A DNA stretch of 49,252 nt from Oxalobacteraceae bacterium (GCA_021298975.1 JAJTGC010000005.1:67340-116591), one strand, 5' to 3'. Shown: positions 7,492-14,784, numbered from the stretch's first letter. Notes: generated by a model from the letters alone, not told the origin. A program made the numbers and translations.

Positions 7492-8378
7492 ACGGATCCC
7501 TATACCGATTGGGCGAAATCAAGAAAGCCCGTCAGTCGCCGCGGGTAATGCGTGTCGGTAACCAGAGCTGGACCGCCAGAAATCTCTGCGTCGAGAGCTA
7601 CCACGAGGACATCCTCTACTACACGACTCGCTGGGACGCGCTGTGTCCCTACATCGACATCAGCGACGAAATGCTTGCCATGGCACCGCGGCCCTTCGTG
7701 GTCTATGCGCTGCCACCGGACAGCCCTTACGGTGTGCCCATCAATGACAAATACGGCCTGGTGGACACGGCATCCGACGAGTTCTGGTGTGAGGAGCGCC
7801 GTTCCCGGAAATTCCGCGAGTTCGACAAGCAGTACCGGGGCTTCAAATACACCGAAGAGGTCATTCAGGGCAAAGATCTGACCATTGACGACATGTTCGA
7901 GATGGGTGGGGCGCATTTCGAAAAATGCTACATCGCCGACGAAGAGGTTGCCGGGTTTCTCGATTATGTAAAAAATCTTGAGGTGCTGGTCTTGCGCATG
8001 CACTCGCCCGAGGGTGAGTTGGTGTTGACGGATGTCTCGGTCATCCTGCCTAAATACGATCAGCTGTACGGCAGCTTCTGCCAGTGGAATCGGGATTTCA
8101 AGACACGCTCGCCGGGCAACTATGCGTGCTTGTTGGCTTGCCGCTGGGCTGCACGCAACGGTCTGCGCTACTACAATCTCGGTCCCGTGGACGACTACGG
8201 CTACAAGGCCTTGTTCGTCACTGACTATGAGCCGATTTATGCAATGGCGCTGGTCGATCCGGACCATCCGCTGGCGCTGGATCCTACTTCACCGCTGAAA
8301 ATCGATTTCAAACCTGAAGAATTGAATCAGATCTATCGCCACGGCGAATCTCTCCAGCTCAAGAACTGCGCCGCCTGA
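7488..8378 (+). CDS. GNAT-fold (Acetyltransf_6/BioF2-like) transferase, substrate unknown
   Basis: A 296-residue protein with no signal peptide. The C-terminal half has the layout of the Acetyltransf_6 branch of GNAT transferases: a beta strand with LVLTDVSVIL, then RSPGNYACLLACRWAARNG (the SPG-helix element), then LRYYNLGPV and DYGYKALF. This branch includes transferases that use aminoacyl-tRNA or acyl-CoA donors on peptides and cell-wall precursors. The N-terminal 130 residues are not recognisable. It overlaps the YkgJ-like gene by 4 bases and is followed by a large hairpin and a convergent SET gene. A role in modifying a protein or peptide is an inference. Confidence 0.65.
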   Translation: MNGSLYRLGEIKKARQSPRVMRVGNQSWTARNLCVESYHEDILYYTTRWDALCPYIDISDEMLAMAPRPFVVYALPPDSPYGVPINDKYGLVDTASDEFWCEERRSRKFREFDKQYRGFKYTEEVIQGKDLTIDDMFEMGGAHFEKCYIADEEVAGFLDYVKNLEVLVLRMHSPEGELVLTDVSVILPKYDQLYGSFCQWNRDFKTRSPGNYACLLACRWAARNGLRYYNLGPVDDYGYKALFVTDYEPIYAMALVDPDHPLALDPTSPLKIDFKPEELNQIYRHGESLQLKNCAA

Positions 8379-8400
8379 TCGCCAGGCGACGCAGTTCTTG
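8360..8400. terminator. Large perfect-but-one hairpin at the end of the GNAT gene
   Basis: CAAGAACTGCG (8360-8370) and CGCCTG (8372-8377) pair with CAGGCG (8383-8388) and CGCAGTTCTTG (8390-8400) around a 5-base loop, giving 17 base pairs with one C/A mismatch. The left arm encodes the last residues of the upstream protein and includes its stop. There is no T run on either side, so it is more likely an mRNA 3' stabiliser or a barrier between convergent genes than a classic intrinsic terminator. Confidence 0.6.
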
Positions 8401-8444
8401 AATGGATTGGCGAGGACGATTCATCCCCTTCAGCACGACAACTA

Positions 8445-8912
8445 TCAGGAATTCCGGGCGGGTCCGCTCGATCGGAAGTTCGGATCATCTTCACCAAACA
8501 GGTGTTCTTCGCCGAAGCTGATGTCGTAATCAATCGATAGCTCTTCATTGCGTGCGATGTCGCGCACAGCTTCAAGCACATCTTTCTCATTGAAGCGCAA
8601 ATTCGGCGTCTTTGAGTGGTTCAGGTAAATCGACAGATTCACCGCATTCATGCCGATTTCCGGCGCAAACACCCGTCCTTTTTCCACCAAACAGAAACTT
8701 GCCAGATGCTTGCGCACGCTGCTCGGGACTTTTTTGAGCTCGATGCGGGAAAATTTTATTTCCTTTTTGCTCACCATGCTGTTGAGCGGCTGGGTTCCCT
8801 TGGGTATGTCGCGCAACGCAAAAACGCCAATGCCGTGCACTGGCGACACCCCGAGCTTGCAGTACACCTGACTCAGTAAGTGTTCGTACAGTTTTTCTTT
8901 CAGACTGCTCAT
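8445..8912 (-). CDS. SET-domain protein, probable protein lysine methyltransferase
   Basis: A 155-residue minimal SET protein. The three hallmark blocks are present in order: GIGVFALRDIPKGT at residues 27-40, NHSKTPNL at 98-105 (the NHS motif of the cofactor pocket) and EELSIDYD at 123-130 with the catalytic-site Tyr. SET enzymes move a methyl group from S-adenosylmethionine to lysine side chains. There are no pre-SET or post-SET cysteines and no signal peptide, so it acts in the cytoplasm on an unknown protein. It converges on the YkgJ/GNAT pair, with 66 bases between the two stops. Confidence 0.85.
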   Translation of the reverse strand: MSSLKEKLYEHLLSQVYCKLGVSPVHGIGVFALRDIPKGTQPLNSMVSKKEIKFSRIELKKVPSSVRKHLASFCLVEKGRVFAPEIGMNAVNLSIYLNHSKTPNLRFNEKDVLEAVRDIARNEELSIDYDISFGEEHLFGEDDPNFRSSGPARNS

Positions 8913-9096
8913 ATTCCTGATCTATCGAGAAATGGGTTCGTGGTGCCCGGACAGGGATCTGGCCGGGCGTTCGCTGCTGTGCAGCATTCTACGCCAAGCG
9001 GTGGGCGGCTCTGCACCTCATCTGGCATTTCCTGAGCTTCGGTGCTCGCTTGAATTTTATTGAAGTGAGACTGCAATTAATTCGTCAGAAGCTTGA

Positions 9097-9125
9097 TTGA
9101 CACCCATTTTAAGTGCGGATACCAT
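9097..9125 (+). promoter_or_regulatory. Strong sigma70-type promoter
   Basis: TTGACA at 9097-9102, a 17-base spacer, then TACCAT at 9120-9125: a perfect -35 and a -10 with four of six consensus bases. It points at the decayed dehydrogenase fragment, and a strong terminator follows about 390 bases on. If active it would make a transcript of about 410 bases with no intact gene. An alternative is that it is a relic of a lost gene. Confidence 0.5.
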
Positions 9126-9181
9126 TTGTGTATTCTGAATTCAGAGTGCAAAATCGTAATTTTATGGGCTAAACCGCACGT

Positions 9182-9361
9182 CCGTCCTGCGTGATCGGCG
9201 TGCCAAGCGTCTACGAAGTCAATGGCGAGCAGTCCATCGCTATTCAGGCAGGCCGGGGCGTTAGTGCTCAGCGTCTGGCTAGTGCCATCGACCACAACAA
9301 GGGTACCAACACCGTGGTGCCACGAGGCGGCGCGCTGAGGGTATTCAAGTTGCCGAAGTAA
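9182..9361 (+). pseudogene. 3' remnant of a PQQ-dependent methanol/ethanol dehydrogenase
   Basis: In frame from 9182 to TAA at 9361 lies a C-terminal end typical of the methanol/ethanol family of PQQ dehydrogenases: PSCVIGVPSVYEVNGEQ, then IAIQAG, then ASAIDHN and the closing VFKLPK. The matching frame is blocked by a stop at 9170, and none of the roughly 500 upstream residues is present. Conserved positions also look damaged: the usual YxAxQxGWG reads S and R where I would expect Tyr and Trp. It is therefore a decayed tail and not a gene. The intact enzyme would be a periplasmic, calcium- or lanthanide-containing alcohol dehydrogenase. The exact subfamily cannot be decided from the tail. Confidence 0.75.
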
Positions 9362-9516
9362 GTTTCAAGCAGGGCGCTGGTGTTTTGTCCGGCTTTTGCG
9401 TGAAATCCGAATGAGCAGGTTGCACCAACACCTGTTCGTCCGGACCAGCGCGGTATCTACAAGATACTCAACAAAACAAGACGTTCAATTTAGTCTCCGT
9501 ATTAGCCTATTTTTAT

Positions 9517-9543
9517 ACGACCCCTTCGGGGGTCGTTTTTTTT
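9517..9543 (+). terminator. Strong Rho-independent terminator
   Basis: ACGACCCC (9517-9524) pairs perfectly with GGGGTCGT (9529-9536) around a UUCG tetraloop and is followed by seven T. It is the natural end of the unit that starts at the 9097 promoter and contains the dehydrogenase remnant. It lies 44 bases from the 3' end of the convergent speD-speE gene. Confidence 0.9.
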
Positions 9544-9586
9544 GGAGAAGGAACGCCAGAATACGCCTCAGGCCTACTGGCTGCTT

Positions 9587-10825
9587 TTATTTCGCTACAA
9601 GTTTTTGGAAGTAGTTAGGCAATGCAAACAGCCCTTCGTGGGTGGAAGGATTAAAGTACTCAAGATCTTTCAGTTTGGCGGACGCAATGAGCTCTGCGAT
9701 TTGGGTCGATGACGCTTTTCTTGGATCAAGGCTCTCGCTGCACACCGCGAACGACCAATAAGCACCATAGAGCGGTATGTAAAGACCCATCGGTGCGACG
9801 ATAGTGAAATTTTTCTGCAGCCGCTGGTACAGCATGGACACCACATCAGGCCGGAAGATGGGCGATGCGGTGTGCAGTACCATTGCACCACCCGGGTTGA
9901 GCAGTTTTTTTACGGAGGAAAAAAATTCAGCGGTATACAGTGCTGATGCGGGTGTGTCAGGATCGGTGAGATCCAGCAGCACGAGATCAAAGCGCTCGGT
10001 TGTATCCTGCACAAAGGCGAGTCCGTCGCCAATGCGCACTTCAACGCGCGGGTCATCCAGCGCGCCATGATGAATACTTTGAAAATAGTCGCGCGCAACA
10101 CGGATGACGACTTCATCAAGTTCGGCAATGATGACGCGTTCAACACTGGGGTATTTCAGCAGTTCCTCAGCCGCACCCCCATCACCACCACCCAGTATCA
10201 GTACCCGCTTTACTTTTCCGTGACTGGCGGCCGCGGGATGCACCAGCGCTTCATGATAAAAAAATTCTTCTTTTTCCGATGTCATGTAGTCGCCATCCAG
10301 CCGAAACAAGCGACCGAACTGTGGTGAATCATGAACCTCGATGAGCTGGTAGGGGGACTGCTCACGGTACAGCACCGGCCCAAGCTGGTAGGCATAGGCA
10401 CTGTGATCATTCAGCTTTTCCTGGCCCATGGTGTGAGCGCTGTGTGCTGCACCGATTTCACCGCGCTGCAGCCGTTGATGGCTGACTTCGGCAGGGTCGA
10501 ACAAGTCGGTCATTGCCTCAAGCAGCTGCGACGCTCTTTTGCTGTTGTTGGTCGAAAAATTGCCTGCATAGACGTCAAGCGTGACCGCAGACTGTTCTGG
10601 CCAGGTATGAATCGCCAGATGCGACTCGGCGAGCAGTACCGTGCCCGTCACGCCGCCGGGAGAATCGCCAATCCCCGGAAGTCCAACAAAGGTATCGCCG
10701 ACGACGTTCAGACCGCAGCGGTTCACCACCTCCAGGCATGCCTGGCGCAGACCCGTCTCGTCGGTCATCAGTGTGAGGTGGGTACGGCAGCCGGACAAAT
10801 CTGCGGTGAAATGAATGCTTTGCAT
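9587..10825 (-). CDS. Fused SpeD-SpeE (AdoMet decarboxylase plus spermidine synthase), SpeD site altered
   Basis: A 412-residue fusion. Residues 1-120 are a class 1b AdoMet decarboxylase domain with the self-cleavage site Glu67-Ser68, which would give the pyruvoyl group, and His73 (ESHLAIHTWPE). Residues 140-412 are an aminopropyltransferase with the SAM-binding GGGDGG at 212-217 and the catalytic-loop LDLTDPDTP near 285-292. Together they would make decarboxylated AdoMet and pass its aminopropyl group to putrescine to form spermidine. One key residue is missing: the Cys that donates a proton in the decarboxylase (Cys83 of the Thermotoga enzyme) aligns with Gly88, codon GGC. The gene diverges from a hydrolase 122 bases away. 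Confidence 0.9.
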   Translation of the reverse strand: MQSIHFTADLSGCRTHLTLMTDETGLRQACLEVVNRCGLNVVGDTFVGLPGIGDSPGGVTGTVLLAESHLAIHTWPEQSAVTLDVYAGNFSTNNSKRASQLLEAMTDLFDPAEVSHQRLQRGEIGAAHSAHTMGQEKLNDHSAYAYQLGPVLYREQSPYQLIEVHDSPQFGRLFRLDGDYMTSEKEEFFYHEALVHPAAASHGKVKRVLILGGGDGGAAEELLKYPSVERVIIAELDEVVIRVARDYFQSIHHGALDDPRVEVRIGDGLAFVQDTTERFDLVLLDLTDPDTPASALYTAEFFSSVKKLLNPGGAMVLHTASPIFRPDVVSMLYQRLQKNFTIVAPMGLYIPLYGAYWSFAVCSESLDPRKASSTQIAELIASAKLKDLEYFNPSTHEGLFALPNYFQKLVAK

Positions 10826-10947
10826 TTTCTTGATGGGATTTGGCGTTTAGATAACAAATCGGCCTTGGATTGTGCCATCAAAACAAGGTCGGGCAAAATG
10901 AGCGCACAGGCAATGCACATTTCATTATTTAAATAAAAACACTGACT

Positions 10948-11847
10948 ATGATGACAACACACGATGCAGTAAAAAAATCCACGCTTACATCGCGGCTTGA
11001 GATCGAATACCTCGAATGGAATCCCTCAGGCACTCGCACGATGGTACTGGTGCATGGCTGGCCGGATTCTGTACGAACCTGGTTTCAGGTGGCACCAGCG
11101 TTTGCTGCGGCTGGCTTTCGCGTGCTGGCGCCATCAGTGCGCGGTTACGCAGGAACGCGTTTTATTGATCCGGCCACACCGCGCAGCGCGCAATTGTCGG
11201 CCCTGGGGCGTGATCTTCTGGATTTCGTGGACGCCCTCGGGCTGCGCAACCCTGTGCTGGTGGGGCATGACTGGGGTGCGCGTGCAGTGGCCAATGCAGC
11301 GGGTCTGCGTCCGGGCGTCGCTGCGCACCTGGTGATGGTCTCAGTGGGCTATGGCACCAACACGGTTCAGCAGCAGCTGAGCCTGGAGTTGGCCCAGAAC
11401 TACTGGTATCACTGGTTCATGGCCACGCCACTGGGCGAAAAATCCTTGCGCGATGACAGGCGCGCCTTTGCCCGTCGGATGTGGGATCTCTGGTCGCCAC
11501 CGGGATGGTTCGACGAGGCTGAGTTCGAAGCAACCGCGCAGGCTTTTGACAATCCCGACTGGGTTGCCATCACTTTGAGTTGCTATCGTCATCGTTGGGG
11601 TTTGGCCGAGGGTGATCCTGCCTATGCCCATGATGACGCTGCACTTGAACCCTTGCCGGTGCTGGCCGATCCCATGTTGGTGTTACACGGCAGTGCAGAC
11701 GCCGTGAACCCGGTACATACATCTGCGGGCAAAGAAGCCTGGTTCACTGGAATGTATCAACGGGTCTTGATCGATGGCGTAGGCCATTTTCCGCAGCGTG
11801 AATCACCGGCGTATTTTGTTGAGAAGGTGCTGGAATTCTGCGGTTGA
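10948..11847 (+). CDS. Alpha/beta hydrolase, epoxide hydrolase-like
   Basis: A 299-residue cytoplasmic hydrolase. The oxyanion loop HGWPDS, the nucleophile elbow GHDWGA (Asp nucleophile, not Ser), the acid in LHGSADAVNP and the catalytic His in GVGHFPQRESP are all visible, with a Trp/Tyr-rich cap (NYWYHWF) between them. An Asp nucleophile together with HGWPDS marks the epoxide hydrolase / haloalkane dehalogenase branch, with epoxide hydrolase the better fit. It would open epoxides to diols through a covalent ester. It starts at one of two adjacent ATGs (10948 or 10951). The next gene, a TonB receptor, follows 65 bases later, but a shared role is not evident. Confidence 0.8.
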   Translation: MMTTHDAVKKSTLTSRLEIEYLEWNPSGTRTMVLVHGWPDSVRTWFQVAPAFAAAGFRVLAPSVRGYAGTRFIDPATPRSAQLSALGRDLLDFVDALGLRNPVLVGHDWGARAVANAAGLRPGVAAHLVMVSVGYGTNTVQQQLSLELAQNYWYHWFMATPLGEKSLRDDRRAFARRMWDLWSPPGWFDEAEFEATAQAFDNPDWVAITLSCYRHRWGLAEGDPAYAHDDAALEPLPVLADPMLVLHGSADAVNPVHTSAGKEAWFTGMYQRVLIDGVGHFPQRESPAYFVEKVLEFCG

Positions 11848-11912
11848 TGGTATCGGCCTGTATGATGTCGCTGCGTTAAACAAAATTACGGCGTCATACA
11901 CGCTAGCCAAGC

Positions 11913-13967
11913 ATGATTCATCTCCGACTATCACGCAGCTCATTGCAGGTTCATGGACTTGCGATTTCAATGCTGAGTGTTTCGCTTGTGGCGTGGGGCG
12001 ATGATATTCGCAGTTTGCCAGCGGTTGAAGTATTCAGTTCGCGTTACAGCTTGCTGGGTGCCGCAGATACGGCGAATGAGGGTGCTGTCGGACAAGCGCA
12101 AATCAATACGCGGGTCGTATCGCGAACCGGCGAGGTTCTCGAGGTCGTGCCCGGGCTTATCGTCAGTCAGCACAGTGGCGAGGGCAAGGCCAATCAGTAC
12201 TTTCTGCGTGGCGTCAATCTGGATCATGGTATCGATTTTCGTCTGACGCTGGATGGCATGCCGATCAATCAGCGCAGTCATGCGCATGGTCAGGGCTGGG
12301 CAGATCTGAATTTTCTGATTCCTGAACTGATCTCGTCGATTCACTATCGCAAGGGTCCTTATTACGCCGCCGAAGGTGATTTCAGTTCCGTTGGTTCGGC
12401 CAATATTTTTTATGCCGATACGCTGGACAGGGGTATAGCGAGCATAGGCATTGGGCAGGGTGGTTATTACCGTACGCTGCTGGCCAATGCACCAAAATTC
12501 CATGAAGGTCAGTTGCTCTACGCACTGGAGCTTTCCCATTATGACGGGCCGTGGATCAATCCCGATAACTACCAGAAGTACAACGGTACGCTTCGGTATT
12601 CCCAGGGCACCAACGCCAACGGCTTCAATATGACTGCACTGGCTTATTCGGGCCAGTGGAATTCTACGGATCAGATACCGTGGAACGAGTACAAGCAGGG
12701 ACTGATTTCGCGATGGGGTTCCATGGATACCTCATCAGGTGCCACCGCCAGTCGTTACAGCTTATCGGGTGAGTGGCGTCAGTCGGATGCAGATGGCACC
12801 ATGAAGGCGCAAGCCTACGTGATTCAGAACTATCTTGATTTGTATTCCAATTTCTCCTATGTGGCCAATCAGCAGTTCAATCAGCGCGATAGCCGGGTGA
12901 CATCTGGCTTGAATCTCTCCCGCAGTTGGAATATGGCTGGCGTGGGCAAAGAAGCCGTCAACACACTGGGCATGCAAATCCAGAACGATAACGTGTTCAA
13001 CGGCTTGCACACCACCGAGCGTCGTGTGCGCAGTGCCACGGTTCGCAGTGATCACATCACGCAGAGCAGCATTGGCGTCTACGCCGAGAACCACGTGCAC
13101 TGGAATGACTGGCTTCGTACGGTCAGTGGTGTGCGCGGCGATTTTTTCCGGTTCAAAAACCTGGGCTTGAGTCACGCGACCAATACCGACAAGATCGGTG
13201 ATTTCATCGCCAGCCCGAAGTTGAATGTGGTCTTTGGTCCCTGGTACAGCACCGAGTACTACTACAGTGTTGGCAGTGGCTTTCATTCGAATGACACGCG
13301 AGGCGTGACGGCTGGTCCCGGATTTACGGGTGCCGCAGGACGATCACAAGGCTTGGTGCGCAGCTTCGGGCACGAAATAGGGATCAGAACTGAAATCATT
13401 GATGGCTTGCAAAGCAGCCTCGCTTTGTTCCAGCTCGATAATGCGTCCGAAATCGTGTATGTCGGCGATGAGGGCACGACCAAAGACTCTGGCCGTCGCA
13501 GTCGCCGCGTGGGTTGGGAGTTCAACAACTATTACAAAGCGTCCGACTGGCTGACGATTGATGCCGACGTTGCATTTGCCCGGGCGCGATTCCGAGACGC
13601 CGGAGGCGAGGGTCGTTTCATTGAAGGTGCAGTGGAAGGCGTGGCTTCACTGGCCGCCGTGGTGGACCATGGTGGATCCTATTATGGTTCCGCTCAATTT
13701 CGCTACTTCGGACCGCGTCCGCTCAAGGAAGACAATAGCGTGCGTTCTGACGGAACCCGAACCGTGAATGGACGGGTAGGCTATCGCATCGACAAGAATA
13801 CCCAGCTTGAGCTGGTGGGCTTCAATTTGTTTGGCCGTGAGGACTCCGCCATTGATTATTACGGCGACTACAACGCCGCCAGCATTAACGGTGGAGCGGG
13901 CCCGGGCCGGGTTTTCCACCCAATTGAGCCGAGAACTTTTCGCCTGATTCTCATCAGTCGTTACTGA
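11913..13967 (+). CDS. TonB-dependent outer membrane receptor
   Basis: A 684-residue receptor. A short signal peptide (hydrophobic run around residues 12-28) is followed by a possible TonB box (PAVEVFS). The plug domain spans about residues 50-170, with the typical VLEVVPGL and an RGVNLDHG block in place of the usual RG..N. A beta barrel rich in aromatic strands follows, ending in a terminal Tyr (ISRY) as barrel proteins do. Such receptors import metal chelates, cobalamin or other scarce ligands with energy from TonB. The HAHGQGWADLNFLIPEL stretch in the plug recurs in a receptor group of unknown ligand. No siderophore genes or ABC importer lie nearby. Confidence 0.9.
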   Translation: MIHLRLSRSSLQVHGLAISMLSVSLVAWGDDIRSLPAVEVFSSRYSLLGAADTANEGAVGQAQINTRVVSRTGEVLEVVPGLIVSQHSGEGKANQYFLRGVNLDHGIDFRLTLDGMPINQRSHAHGQGWADLNFLIPELISSIHYRKGPYYAAEGDFSSVGSANIFYADTLDRGIASIGIGQGGYYRTLLANAPKFHEGQLLYALELSHYDGPWINPDNYQKYNGTLRYSQGTNANGFNMTALAYSGQWNSTDQIPWNEYKQGLISRWGSMDTSSGATASRYSLSGEWRQSDADGTMKAQAYVIQNYLDLYSNFSYVANQQFNQRDSRVTSGLNLSRSWNMAGVGKEAVNTLGMQIQNDNVFNGLHTTERRVRSATVRSDHITQSSIGVYAENHVHWNDWLRTVSGVRGDFFRFKNLGLSHATNTDKIGDFIASPKLNVVFGPWYSTEYYYSVGSGFHSNDTRGVTAGPGFTGAAGRSQGLVRSFGHEIGIRTEIIDGLQSSLALFQLDNASEIVYVGDEGTTKDSGRRSRRVGWEFNNYYKASDWLTIDADVAFARARFRDAGGEGRFIEGAVEGVASLAAVVDHGGSYYGSAQFRYFGPRPLKEDNSVRSDGTRTVNGRVGYRIDKNTQLELVGFNLFGREDSAIDYYGDYNAASINGGAGPGRVFHPIEPRTFRLILISRY

Positions 13968-14148
13968 GCGTTCCTTCCCCGCCTCCGCATACCGCGTCTT
14001 TCGTTAGGCGTTCGCCTTTTCCTCTGGTTTTTATTGCTTTTTAAAAAATATTTATCAAGGTAAATACCCTGAGTAGCCTTGATTTTCCTAGGGTTCTTCA
14101 ACAGTTGAGTTTTTTTGTGACTGATGGGTTGACGAACGACTGATTTAT
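13968..14148. other. Upstream part of the puc promoter region
   Basis: No gene. A weak stem (ATCAAGG at 14054-14060 with CCTTGAT at 14077-14083, then TTTT) could end transcription from the receptor gene. A TTGACG hexamer at 14129-14134 is a candidate -35 for puc; at 17 bases it would place a poor -10 (CAATAT) inside the first PpsR-type box. Confidence 0.4.
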
Positions 14149-14166
14149 TGTCAATATTCAGTGACA
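14149..14166. promoter_or_regulatory. PpsR/CrtJ-type operator box 1
   Basis: An exact TGT-N12-ACA motif within a 7-bp inverted repeat (ATTGTCA at 14147-14153, TGACAAT at 14162-14168). This is the recognition pattern of the aerobic photosynthesis repressor PpsR/CrtJ. It would overlap the -10 of the candidate promoter that begins at 14129, so bound protein would block RNA polymerase. Confidence 0.75.
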
Positions 14167-14174
14167 ATTAAAAG

Positions 14175-14192
14175 TGTAAACGCCTGTTTACA
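14175..14192. promoter_or_regulatory. PpsR/CrtJ-type operator box 2
   Basis: A second exact TGT-N12-ACA motif, TGTAAAC-GCCT-GTTTACA, a perfect 7-bp palindrome. It lies 26 bases from box 1, the kind of tandem spacing that supports cooperative binding of PpsR tetramers. It is 98 bases before the pucB start. Repression under oxygen and light, and release under low oxygen, is inferred from the known role of PpsR. Confidence 0.75.
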
Positions 14193-14289
14193 TGATTGGT
14201 TGCTCAATACCGCGTCAGGCTGTAAGGGATGCGGGGCGCCTGCAGGCGGGTCCGGCAGGATTACGGGTGTTTTTCTAAGGAGTATTGAT

Positions 14290-14442
14290 ATGTCTGACAG
14301 AGACAAGGTTTGGCCTACCGGCCTCACAGAGGCAGAGTCTGAAGAGATTCATCGCCATCTGATCCAGGGTACGCAGCTGTTCGGGATGATTGCCGCATTC
14401 GCCCACCTGCTCGCGTATATCTATTCACCTTGGCTTCACTAA
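14290..14442 (+). CDS. pucB: Light-harvesting LH2 beta subunit
   Basis: A 50-residue antenna peptide. I start it at ATG 14290, with AAGGAG 7-12 bases upstream; a longer in-frame reading from 14161 would run through the operator. The two conserved histidines are present 18 residues apart: His21 in EEIHRHL and His39 in AHLLAY, the axial ligand of one ring bacteriochlorophyll. The single membrane helix spans about 27-46, and the end PWLH is typical of beta chains. With the alpha chain it forms the peripheral LH2 ring that passes light energy to the LH1-reaction centre core. First gene of pucBAC, 18 bases before pucA. Confidence 0.95.
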   Translation: MSDRDKVWPTGLTEAESEEIHRHLIQGTQLFGMIAAFAHLLAYIYSPWLH

Positions 14443-14460
14443 CCTTCAGGAGAACTCAAG

Positions 14461-14685
14461 ATGATTTACGGAAAAATGTGGTGTGTCGTTAAGCCGTCGG
14501 TGGGTATTCCCATCATCATCGGTGCGGTCGCTGTAGGTTCGTTTCTGGTGCACCTGTCACTGACACTGAACACGACCTGGGTGAAGAAATTTCTAAATGG
14601 CAATGCCGCACAGGTATCGGCAATCCACTCGGACACGGTACAACCCGTGGCGATGCTGGTTGCTCAAGATCCTGCGCGAAAGTAG
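14461..14685 (+). CDS. pucA: Light-harvesting LH2 alpha subunit, B800-820-like residues
   Basis: A 74-residue antenna peptide with AGGAGA just upstream. The N-terminal pattern MxxGKxWxVVxPxxGIP is that of LH2 alpha chains, unlike LH1 alpha; Met1 is the expected B800 ligand and His31 binds the ring pigment. In B800-850 complexes residues 44 and 45 are Tyr and Trp, which hydrogen-bond the pigments and shift absorption to 850 nm. Here they are Phe44 and Leu45 (TTWVKKFL), the same pair seen in the B800-820 complex (LH3) of Rhodoblastus acidophilus. A 27-residue tail of low hydrophobicity follows. A blue-shifted antenna is therefore predicted. Confidence 0.95.
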   Translation: MIYGKMWCVVKPSVGIPIIIGAVAVGSFLVHLSLTLNTTWVKKFLNGNAAQVSAIHSDTVQPVAMLVAQDPARK

Positions 14686-14700
14686 ATTTGTTCGGGATTC

Positions 14701-14730
14701 ATGGTTCGGGACCTGCAGGTGCCGAACCAT
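14701..14730 (+). terminator. Intercistronic stem-loop after pucBA
   Basis: ATGGTTCGG (14701-14709) pairs perfectly with CCGAACCAT (14722-14730), and the interior contains a further self-complementary ACCTGCAGGT. There is no T run, so most likely it does not end transcription fully but protects the pucBA part of the message from 3' decay and lowers pucC output, as similar loops do in puf and puc operons. Confidence 0.75.
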
Positions 14731-14784
14731 GACTGAACTCAACTCCTGAACGGGAAACTGGCGTCGGGAAACGTCGAGAACGAC

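Noticed and set aside
9182-9361. Naming the dehydrogenase remnant xoxF
   Set aside because: The tail fits the wider PQQ methanol/ethanol family; XoxF ends I can recall differ, so the subfamily is left open.
9396-9614. 72-codon plus-strand ORF
   Set aside because: It runs through the terminator at 9517 and into the end of the convergent speD-speE gene; composition is not protein-like.
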